Source: Virgisporangium ochraceum (GTDB lineage Bacteria; Actinomycetota; Actinomycetes; Mycobacteriales; Micromonosporaceae). From it: DNA of 64,000 bases. The DNA is taken from NCBI RefSeq assembly GCF_016863655.1, contig NZ_BOPH01000094.1, positions 54,380 to 118,379 on the forward strand. The letters run 5' to 3'. This document shows positions 58,642 through 64,000 of the stretch, in pieces. The position numbers and the translations under genes were made by a program. Position 1 is the stretch's first letter, and every line of letters starts with the position of its first letter. Under the pieces are notes generated by a model. It was not told where the DNA came from, searched no databases, and was given only the letters and a program-made list of their open reading frames with translations.

Positions 58642-59941
58642 GGTCGCTCCGCCGGTCGAGAGGTCGGTCCGCCTGCCGGTCGAGCCAGCTCGTCAGCGGC
58701 TCCGGCGACGGGACCAGCGCCCGCTGCGCCAGCTCGGCCTCCAGCTGCCCCGGTCGCCAGCCGAGGTACCCGACGAACACCCACGCCCGCCGGACCGTCT
58801 CGGCGACCAGGCCGGGCTCGGTGCCCAGCGGCAGCGTCACCAGCGATCCGGACAGCCGCCGCGCACCCGGTATGCCGCGCGCACCCCGCTTCAGTTCGGC
58901 GACCACCAGCACCACGCCCGACACCGGGCCGCCGTCGCGCACCTCGGCCGGTCCGAGTGCGGTCGCCAGCCGGCGGTCGCCGAGCACGTCGCCCGGCGGA
59001 CGCTGCACCGGCCGGCCCAGCCGGACGCCGAGCGCGCCGAGGCGCTGGTCGTACGCGAGCACCGCGACCGGGCCGTACGGGCCGCCGGTCTCCTCGTCGT
59101 AGTCGAGCTCGTCGGTCGGGGTGAACACGTCGCCGGGCCGGGGGAGCGGGATGCGGGGCGGTGGCGCGGGCGGTTCGGTCTCCTCGTCGCCGGCACCGGC
59201 GACGGCGGCCAGGTTGCGGACGAGCGGGATGCGCTCGCCGCCGTTGCGGGCCCGCAGCTGCGGCAGCGGCCGGTTGCGGGCGTGCTGCGTCTGCTCGGCG
59301 CGCCGGTACAGGGTGTCCATGTCGAGCAGGGCCGGTCCGCCCGGCAGGCCGGCGCGCATCACGTCGATGAGCACCCCGGTGAACGCGGTGAACCGCTCGC
59401 CCGGCGGTGCCAGCGCGGTGCGGTTCGCGGGCGCCGCGACCAGGACGCAGGTGCGGTCGATCTCGACCTCGTCGGCGATCGCGGCCGGTTCGCCCATGCC
59501 CTCGGTGGCCCGGCCCGAGTAGCAGCAGTCGAGGATCACCACGCGGGCACCGGCCGGAGCGTTGAGGAACCAGCGGCGCACCCACTCGAACGGGGTCGCG
59601 GTCGAGTGGACCATGTTGCGGTTCGTCCCGGTGACGGCGAGGTGCAGCGCACCGGTGAGCGGGTCGATGAGCCCGTGCCCGGCGAAGTAGAAGAGCAGCA
59701 GCCCGTCGGGTCGCACGCTGCCGGCCGCGGCGGCCAGCGCGGTGTCGATGTCCTGCGGCGACTGCGGGTCGCGCACGACCGTGCAGTTCCCGGCCGGCAG
59801 TCCCCACAGCTCGGGATCGGTGAAGATCGCCGCCAGCTCGTCGACGTTGTTCGCGACCGTCGGCAGCGCACGCAGGTGCGTGTACCGCGCACCGCCGACG
59901 AGAACGACCCGGGAGGCGGCCGGGTCGGCGAGCCGCGCCAC
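58631..59941 (-). CDS. caspase-like protease fused to a YqgE/AlgH-like domain
   Basis: 436 residues. The caspase (peptidase C14) domain spans ~10-240: SRVVLVGGARYTHLRALPTV, GLLLFYFAGHGLID with catalytic His89, and VVILDCCYSGRATEGMG with catalytic Cys140. After a Pro-rich linker (~252-268), residues ~270-415 match YqgE/AlgH: LAYDQRLGALGVRLGRPVQR, RDGGPVSGVVLVVAEL and the signature WVFVGYLGWRPGQLEAEL. GTG 59941 follows the EACC1 stop by one base; the stop overlaps the SIR2 gene. I read it as the executioner protease of a conflict system; the AlgH fusion is unusual. Confidence 0.87.
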   Translation of the reverse strand: MARLADPAASRVVLVGGARYTHLRALPTVANNVDELAAIFTDPELWGLPAGNCTVVRDPQSPQDIDTALAAAAGSVRPDGLLLFYFAGHGLIDPLTGALHLAVTGTNRNMVHSTATPFEWVRRWFLNAPAGARVVILDCCYSGRATEGMGEPAAIADEVEIDRTCVLVAAPANRTALAPPGERFTAFTGVLIDVMRAGLPGGPALLDMDTLYRRAEQTQHARNRPLPQLRARNGGERIPLVRNLAAVAGAGDEETEPPAPPPRIPLPRPGDVFTPTDELDYDEETGGPYGPVAVLAYDQRLGALGVRLGRPVQRPPGDVLGDRRLATALGPAEVRDGGPVSGVVLVVAELKRGARGIPGARRLSGSLVTLPLGTEPGLVAETVRRAWVFVGYLGWRPGQLEAELAQRALVPSPEPLTSWLDRQADRPLDRRSDHDR

Positions 59942-59942
59942 G

Positions 59943-60299
59943 CTAGTCGGACTCCAGCCGTCGGGCTATCTCGAGTGCCTCGTCCGGGTCGGCGGTCTCG
60001 ATCGCGATGGTGCGGTCGGGCAGCTCCACGGTGACCCGGTACGGCCGCGGCCGGGTGGCCCGCCACGACGCGATCGCGACGAACAGCTGGGCCAGCGACA
60101 CCCCGCTGCCGACGACGAGCAGGATCGCTTCGAGCACGCCGCCGGTCATCTGGCCGTCGCCGGGCTCGCTCTGCTCGGCGGTCATCGCGCCGCCCGTGCG
60201 GACCGCGGGCTCCGCGGCCAGCCACTGGAACAGGTCCCGCGCCTCGGCGCCGTCGTCGTCGGGAATGCTCACCCGGATGTGCAAGGCGTACCTCGTCAC
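59943..60299 (-). CDS. EACC1-like protein (effector-associated constant component 1)
   Basis: 118 residues. ARDLFQWLAAEPAVRTGG, then VLEAILLVVGSGVSLAQLFV and a final PYRVTVELPDRTIAIETADP plus EALEIARRL follow the EACC1 layout: D-L-x-x-W-L near the start, a small-residue GSG helix, then a beta-hairpin with an acidic end. EACC1 is known from comparative genomics as the invariant small partner of caspase, trypsin or other effectors in actinobacterial conflict systems. I prefer GTG 60299; an ATG at 60329 overlaps a TATGAT -10. First gene of the operon, one base before the caspase start. Confidence 0.8.
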   Translation of the reverse strand: MTRYALHIRVSIPDDDGAEARDLFQWLAAEPAVRTGGAMTAEQSEPGDGQMTGGVLEAILLVVGSGVSLAQLFVAIASWRATRPRPYRVTVELPDRTIAIETADPDEALEIARRLESD

Positions 60300-60324
60300 G
60301 ATTCGAGGGGATACGAAGCCATCG

Positions 60325-60349
60325 ATCATAGTGGTCGGCCAAAATGGCC
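60325..60349. promoter_or_regulatory. divergent promoter region of conflict operon and ferrochelatase
   Basis: The minus strand has TATGAT (60330-60325), 25 bases before GTG 60299. The plus strand has CATAGT at 60327-60332, before ferrochelatase GTG 60352. GGCCA-AAA-TGGCC (60337-60349) is a short inverted repeat upstream of the minus-strand -10 and close to the ferrochelatase start; it could bind a regulator. No good -35 was seen. Confidence 0.4.
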
Positions 60350-60351
60350 TG

Positions 60352-61464
60352 GTGACCTACGATGCGTTCCTGCTGCTCTCCTTCGGCGGGCCCGAGGGCC
60401 CCGACGACGTGATCCCGTTCCTGGAGAACGTCACCCGGGGCCGCGGCGTGCCCCCGGAACGGCTCGCGGAGGTGGCCGAGCACTACCGGCACTTCGGTGG
60501 CGTCTCGCCGATCAACGACCAGTGCCGCGCCCTGCTCGCCGCGCTCGACGGGCGCCTCGACCTGCCCATCTACTGGGGCAACCGCAACTGGCACCCGATG
60601 CTCGCCGACACGCTGGAGAAGATGCGGGGAGACGGCGTGCGCCGGGCGATCGCGTTCGTCACCAGCCCGTACGGCGGCTACTCCTCGTGCCGCCAGTACT
60701 GGGAGGACATCGCGAAGGCCCGCGAAGCCGTGGGCGACGGTGCTCCCGAGATCGACAAGATCCGGCACTACCACGACCACCCCGGCTTCATCGAGCCGTT
60801 CGCCGACGGCGTGCGCGCCGCGATGACCCCCGGCGCGCGGCTGGTGTTCACGGCCCACTCGATCCCCACCACCATGGATACGCATGCCGGCCCCGGGGCG
60901 GGTGCGGTCTGGACTGAGGAGGGTAGGGAGCGAAGCGACCGGACCGACGAGGGAAGGCCGTACCCGGAAGGCCCCGGGGCCCGCGCTCGCGGAGGCGAGC
61001 GCCAACAGCAGAGCGCCGGCGGATTTCGGTACTCCAACCAGCTGAAGGAGACGGCCCGGCTGGTGGCGGAGGCCGCGGGCGTCGCGGAATGGGACCTCGT
61101 CTGGCAGTCGCGGAGTGGGCCTCCGTCGGTCCCCTGGCTGGAGCCCGACGTGAACGACCACCTGGACGCGCTGGCGAAAGAGGGGGTGACGGCGGTGGTC
61201 GCGGCTCCGATCGGGTTCATCTCCGACCACCTGGAGGTGATCTGGGACCTCGACAACGAGGCGGCCGAGACGGCGGCGGGGCTCGGCATCGACTGGCGCC
61301 GCGCGCCCACCCCGGGCGTCGACCCGAGGTTCGTCGACCTGGTGGTCGAGCTGGTCGCCGAGCGCGTGTCGGGTGCGCCACGGCGAAAGCTGGGCGAAAT
61401 CCCCGTGTGGGATGCCTGTCCGGCTGTGGGTTGCTGCACAATCCCGAGGCGTACGCACGGGTAA
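60352..61464 (+). CDS. hemH: ferrochelatase (coproporphyrin III type) with an inserted segment
   Basis: 370 residues. FLLLSFGGPEGPDDVIPFLE, HYRHFGGVSPINDQCRALLA, AFVTSPYGGYSSCRQYW and the catalytic-His motif LVFTAHSIPTTMD (His169) define the family. C-terminal cysteines (CPAVGCC, 356-362) plus Cys113 fit the [2Fe-2S] form of actinobacteria, which metallates coproporphyrin III. An extra ~44 residues (181-224, GAVWTEEGRERSDRTDEGRP and onward), rich in Arg/Glu/Gly, interrupt the normal MD-x4-GP...Y-x-x-QL stretch. GTG 60352 is divergent from the conflict operon. Confidence 0.92.
   Translation: MTYDAFLLLSFGGPEGPDDVIPFLENVTRGRGVPPERLAEVAEHYRHFGGVSPINDQCRALLAALDGRLDLPIYWGNRNWHPMLADTLEKMRGDGVRRAIAFVTSPYGGYSSCRQYWEDIAKAREAVGDGAPEIDKIRHYHDHPGFIEPFADGVRAAMTPGARLVFTAHSIPTTMDTHAGPGAGAVWTEEGRERSDRTDEGRPYPEGPGARARGGERQQQSAGGFRYSNQLKETARLVAEAAGVAEWDLVWQSRSGPPSVPWLEPDVNDHLDALAKEGVTAVVAAPIGFISDHLEVIWDLDNEAAETAAGLGIDWRRAPTPGVDPRFVDLVVELVAERVSGAPRRKLGEIPVWDACPAVGCCTIPRRTHG
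60892..61023. repeat. in-frame palindrome-rich insertion inside hemH
   Basis: About 132 bp (44 codons) absent from the normal family alignment. It contains CCCCGGGGCGGG and AGGCCCCGGGGCC near its two ends and a perfect 8-bp hairpin GCGCTCGC-GGAG-GCGAGCGC (60983-61002). GGAGCGAAGCGACCGG inside recalls short palindromic elements. Its length is a multiple of three and it has no stop. Confidence 0.6.
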
Positions 61465-61481
61465 TCGGGAGGCTTGGTCCC

Positions 61482-62261
61482 ATGGGTGAACGAAAAGCGG
61501 TCGAGTCGTGGCTGAGCGACATGGACGGCGTGCTCGTTCATGAGGGGCACCCGATTCCGGGCGCGGCCGAGTTCGTGAAGCGGCTGGCCGAGTCGGGCAA
61601 GCCGTTCCTGGTGCTCACCAACAACTCGATCTACACACAGCGCGACCTGTGCGCCCGGCTGGCCCGCATGGGCATCGACATTCCGGAGGAGTCGATCTGG
61701 ACGTCGGCGCTGGCCACGGCGCAGTTCCTCGACAGCCAGCGGCCACGCGGCACCGCGTACGTGATCGGCGAGGCGGGCCTCACCACGGCCCTCCACGAGA
61801 TCGACTACGTGCTGACCGACGCCGAGCCCGACTACGTGGTGCTGGGCGAGACCCGCACGTACTCGTTCGAGGCGATCACCAAGGCGATCCGGCTGATCAA
61901 CGACGGGGCCCGGTTCATCGCCACGAACCCCGACGCCACCGGCCCGTCCAACGAGGGCGCGCTGCCGGCGACCGGCTCGGTGGCCGCGTTGATCTCGAAG
62001 GCGACCGGTGTCGAGCCGTACTTCGTCGGCAAGCCGAACCCGATGATGATGCGGTCGGCGTTGAACGCGATCTCGGCGCACTCCGAGTCGGCCGCGATGA
62101 TCGGCGACCGCATGGACACCGACGTGCTCTGCGGCCTGGAAGCGGGCCTGGAGACGATCCTCGTGCTGACCGGCATCTCCAGCCGCGAGGAGGTCGAGCG
62201 TTACCCGTACCGTCCGAGCCGGATCGTCGAGAGCGTGGCGGATCTGATCCCGGAGGTATGA
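61482..62261 (+). CDS. HAD-IIA phosphatase (NagD/p-nitrophenylphosphatase-like)
   Basis: 259 residues. WLSDMDGVLVHEGHPIPGAA holds the nucleophile Asp13 and Asp15, FLVLTNNSIYTQRDLCARLA motif II (TNN), VGKPNPMMMRSALN motif III, and AAMIGDRMDTDVLCGLEAGL motif IV; a C2 cap lies between. It hydrolyses small phosphate esters. Similar genes are often next to hemH in these bacteria without a proven link. ATG 61482 is 17 bp after hemH, with GGGAGG 10 bases upstream, so it is probably in the same operon. Confidence 0.9.
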   Translation: MGERKAVESWLSDMDGVLVHEGHPIPGAAEFVKRLAESGKPFLVLTNNSIYTQRDLCARLARMGIDIPEESIWTSALATAQFLDSQRPRGTAYVIGEAGLTTALHEIDYVLTDAEPDYVVLGETRTYSFEAITKAIRLINDGARFIATNPDATGPSNEGALPATGSVAALISKATGVEPYFVGKPNPMMMRSALNAISAHSESAAMIGDRMDTDVLCGLEAGLETILVLTGISSREEVERYPYRPSRIVESVADLIPEV

Positions 62262-62343
62262 GTTCGAGACGGGTTGAACCTTGCGCGCTGTAGCGACGTG
62301 TTTACGGACAGCACGCAAGGACCCTCTCGAAGGAGAAATCTCC

Positions 62344-62565
62344 ATGCTCACGACGAAGGCCCGGATCCTGGCCGTCTGCGCCGCCGCGGTGCTCGCCGTC
62401 CCGACTCTCGCCGCCTGCGGCACGTCCCTGGACACGTACCACGACGCCGCGACCTACCACGACACGGCGACCTACCACGACACGGCGACCTACCACGACG
62501 CCGCGACCTACCACGACACCGCCACGTCTCACGACGCCGCGACCTACCACGACACCGCGACCTGA
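62344..62565 (+). CDS. small lipoprotein made of TYHD[AT]A hexapeptide repeats
   Basis: 73 residues. The N-terminal signal ends in a lipobox (VPTLAAC, Cys25), so the mature protein is probably a lipid-anchored 48-mer. Residues 31-72 are exactly seven hexapeptides: TYHDAA, TYHDTA, TYHDTA, TYHDAA, TYHDTA, TSHDAA, TYHDTA. Regular His-Asp pairs suggest metal binding or a repetitive scaffold (inference). GAAGGAGAAATCTCC precedes ATG 62344; an upstream start at 62281 is rejected for lack of a ribosome binding site. I recognise no family. It lies alone, 82 bp after the HAD gene. Confidence 0.75.
   Translation: MLTTKARILAVCAAAVLAVPTLAACGTSLDTYHDAATYHDTATYHDTATYHDAATYHDTATSHDAATYHDTAT
62434..62559. 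repeat. 18-bp tandem repeats encoding the TYHD[AT]A array
   Basis: Seven contiguous 18-bp units of the form ACSTACCACGACRCSGCS with a few synonymous or conservative changes, all in frame. Copy number would be prone to slippage. Confidence 0.85.
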
Positions 62566-62586
62566 TCCGACCCGCATCGACCGTGG

Positions 62587-63843
62587 ATGATGGGCGCCAT
62601 GACGGGGGTCGTGGCACAGACGCTGGACGAGGCACGCTGCCGGCGCGAACACCGGCTGGTGCTATGGATGTGGGCCGGCAGCGCGGTGGTCGCCTTCGGC
62701 GCGGCGGCGGTCACGTGGCGGTGGTGGGCCTTCCCCGCGGCCGCCGCCCTGACCGCCCTGGTCGTCTGGCTGGTCCCGTGGCCGACGAGCGAGTTGCGCC
62801 AGCGGTTCCGGCTGGCCGTCTCCTGGTCCCCCGAAAAACACCTCGCGTTGGCCCGGCGCGTCCGCGACCGCGGTGACCACGACGGCTACGAGCGCATGCT
62901 GCGCTACCACGTCGACAGTTTCGTGGTGGCCGTCCCGGACGCGTCGGCCCAGCTGATCAGGCTGCTGCTCGACCGGGGCCGCACCGACGAGGCCGTCGAC
63001 CACTGGATCGGGGTGGCGTCCCGGCACCGTCGGCTGCCGATCCGCGCGGCGTTCACCGGTGCGGGGCTCGACCGCGAGCAGCCGGTGCTCGACCGGATCC
63101 TGGCGAAGCTCCGGGCCGAGACCGACCCCGCGTCGTGGGGTGCCCTCGGGTACGCCCGGACCCTCGAACTCGTGGGGGACCTCGACGGTGCGGTCGTCGC
63201 CTGGCGGGCCCACCTGGCGGCGTGCGGAGCCGCTCCCGACGAGCTCGTCGCCCTTCTCCGCGAGCACCAGCGGTTCGACGACGAGGCCGCGGTGTGGCGG
63301 GCCACGATCGACGCGTCGCCGCCGGGAACCGACGCTCAGCACGTCGCGCTGGCGGCGGCCCTGCGGCAGGCGGGTCGCACCGACGAGGCGGAGCGCGTGA
63401 TGCACGACCGGCCGGCGATCGCGCCGGCCTACCTGGACGCGGTGTTCGCCTCCCGGTCTGCCGACCGTCCGCTCGACCCGCCGTACGACGACCTTGTCGC
63501 GGTGGCGGAGCGGAACCTCGAGGTCGTCGACCCGCCGTTGCTGCGCCGGTTCCTCGACCGGCAGACGTCCTTCGAACGCCAGACGCTGGAGCGGAAGCTG
63601 ACCGGGATGCTGGCGCGCCACGGCCTGGCGCTGCCCCAGCCGCCACGGCAGCGCCGGGGGCGGGCCGGTGCCGCGGGCCACCGGTCGACATACGAGTTCC
63701 ACCGGGCCGGGTCGGGCGCCGACATCGCCGACGTCGCCAGCTGCGGATCCAGCTGCGGATCCAGCTGCGGCGGCGGATCCAGCTGTGGGGGCGGATCCAG
63801 CTGCGGCGGTGGTTCGAGCTGCGGAAGCAGCAGCAGCAGCTAG
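62587..63843 (+). CDS. membrane-anchored helical-repeat protein with Cys/Gly/Ser-rich tail
   Basis: 418 residues: two membrane helices (about 26-66, VLWMWAGSAVVAFGAAAV, WAFPAAAALTALVVWLVPW), then a long helical region with TPR-like helices (RMLRYHVDSFVVAV, AQLIRLLLDRGRTDEAVDHW, TLELVGDLDGAVVAWRAHLA, LAAALRQAGRTDEAERVMHD), ending in a low-complexity tail of CGSS/CGGGSS units with six cysteines. Such tails occur in some poorly known actinobacterial membrane proteins. The start could be ATG 62587, 62590 or 62599; none has a clear ribosome binding site. No family assigned. Confidence 0.75.
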   Translation: MMGAMTGVVAQTLDEARCRREHRLVLWMWAGSAVVAFGAAAVTWRWWAFPAAAALTALVVWLVPWPTSELRQRFRLAVSWSPEKHLALARRVRDRGDHDGYERMLRYHVDSFVVAVPDASAQLIRLLLDRGRTDEAVDHWIGVASRHRRLPIRAAFTGAGLDREQPVLDRILAKLRAETDPASWGALGYARTLELVGDLDGAVVAWRAHLAACGAAPDELVALLREHQRFDDEAAVWRATIDASPPGTDAQHVALAAALRQAGRTDEAERVMHDRPAIAPAYLDAVFASRSADRPLDPPYDDLVAVAERNLEVVDPPLLRRFLDRQTSFERQTLERKLTGMLARHGLALPQPPRQRRGRAGAAGHRSTYEFHRAGSGADIADVASCGSSCGSSCGGGSSCGGGSSCGGGSSCGSSSSS

Positions 63844-64000
63844 TGTCCCGGGTCGCAGGTTCGCGCGCAGTCGTAGGTTGGGCAAAGCCGACACTTCAGC
63901 TCGGACGGCCCCCGCCGCCACTGCCCGTCACCGCAAATCTGCCCACCAGGTCTGTGCCGGCCGCCGTGATCGCCGTTCGAGGAACAAACGTGAAGCCCCA
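63844..64000. other. window-end intergenic DNA with a dispersed repeat
   Basis: No gene is seen in the last 157 bases. They end in the second copy of a 25-bp repeat (63975-63999). Confidence 0.6.
63975..63999. repeat. dispersed 25-bp repeat, copy 2
   Basis: GTTCGAGGAACAAACGTG followed by AAGCCCC, 23 of 25 positions identical to 14897-14921. The element may continue beyond the window. Confidence 0.6.

Noticed and set aside
62281..62343. Upstream start for the hexapeptide lipoprotein
   Set aside because: It would put about 20 polar residues before the signal peptide and lacks a ribosome binding site; ATG 62344 has a strong one.

Overview
The window is about 71% G+C, densely packed and almost entirely chromosomal in character. 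Frequent GTG starts, GGAGG ribosome binding sites, leaderless transcripts with TANNNT -10 boxes, CsoR and class I LysRS, an EACC1-type conflict module, a FabG/InhA-like pair and a coproporphyrin-type ferrochelatase together point to an actinomycete, most likely a filamentous Micromonosporales genus (inference; no rRNA or marker tree is available here). No tRNA, rRNA, CRISPR array, insertion sequence or prophage was recognised.

Layout. 1-1.6 kb: a minus-strand operon of an ArsR-like regulator, an SRPBCC protein and an alpha/beta hydrolase cut by the window edge. 2.1-4.6 kb: a YcaQ-like DNA glycosylase and DNA polymerase IV. 4.8-10.1 kb: a pectin-degrading locus with four family-1 pectate lyases and a shared promoter/operator design, with a GNAT gene inside it. 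10.0-14.8 kb: a shikimate/dehydroshikimate catabolic locus (dehydroshikimate dehydratase, TetR, NAD-type shikimate dehydrogenase, an aberrant NRAMP-like transporter). 14.8-15.25 kb: an intergenic cluster of three hairpin repeats. 15.3-19.0 kb: copper resistance (copA, a secreted His-rich protein, copZ, csoR) with three CsoR boxes. 19-23.3 kb: an LPG-synthase-like flippase, a phosphodiesterase and a tyrosine phosphatase transcribed divergently, then a secreted beta-mannanase under a CebR-like box. 23.3-30.2 kb: a STAND/TPR regulator, class I lysyl-tRNA synthetase and small proteins. 30.3-34.7 kb: a DUF1501/DUF1800 pair, DUF2630, and MarR with a divergent membrane protein. 34.7-47.5 kb: aconitase with an iron-box-like upstream site, a four-TM protein with WPPRRD repeats, and a mixed housekeeping set (YbaK, ArsR, metallophosphatase, Mug, methyltransferase, aminopeptidase P, PfkB kinase, MBL hydrolase, thioesterase, sirtuin). 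47.5-50.6 kb: a PAP2 protein overlapped antisense by bacterial PH-domain proteins. 51-54.4 kb: a MoxR-DUF58-VWA operon. 54.7-56.2 kb: fabG-inhA. 60.3-62.3 kb: ferrochelatase and a HAD phosphatase. The end holds a hexapeptide-repeat lipoprotein and a Cys-rich-tailed membrane protein.

The most unusual system is at 56.2-60.3 kb on the minus strand. A small EACC1-like protein is followed by a caspase-like protease fused to a YqgE/AlgH-like domain, a SIR2-like protein with a large unassigned C-terminus, and an orphan Xre/MbcA/ParS-like protein. The first three genes are tightly coupled and read as a biological-conflict (abortive defence or programmed death) operon. The caspase-AlgH fusion is the part least like anything I know.

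Functional themes: plant-cell-wall use (pectin, mannan and plant-derived shikimate all in one 20-kb stretch), copper and iron homeostasis, and a putative immune module. Repeated palindromic DNA elements (1.6 kb, 14.8-15.2 kb, 64.0 kb, and one inside the ferrochelatase reading frame) suggest that dispersed palindromic elements have spread in this genome.
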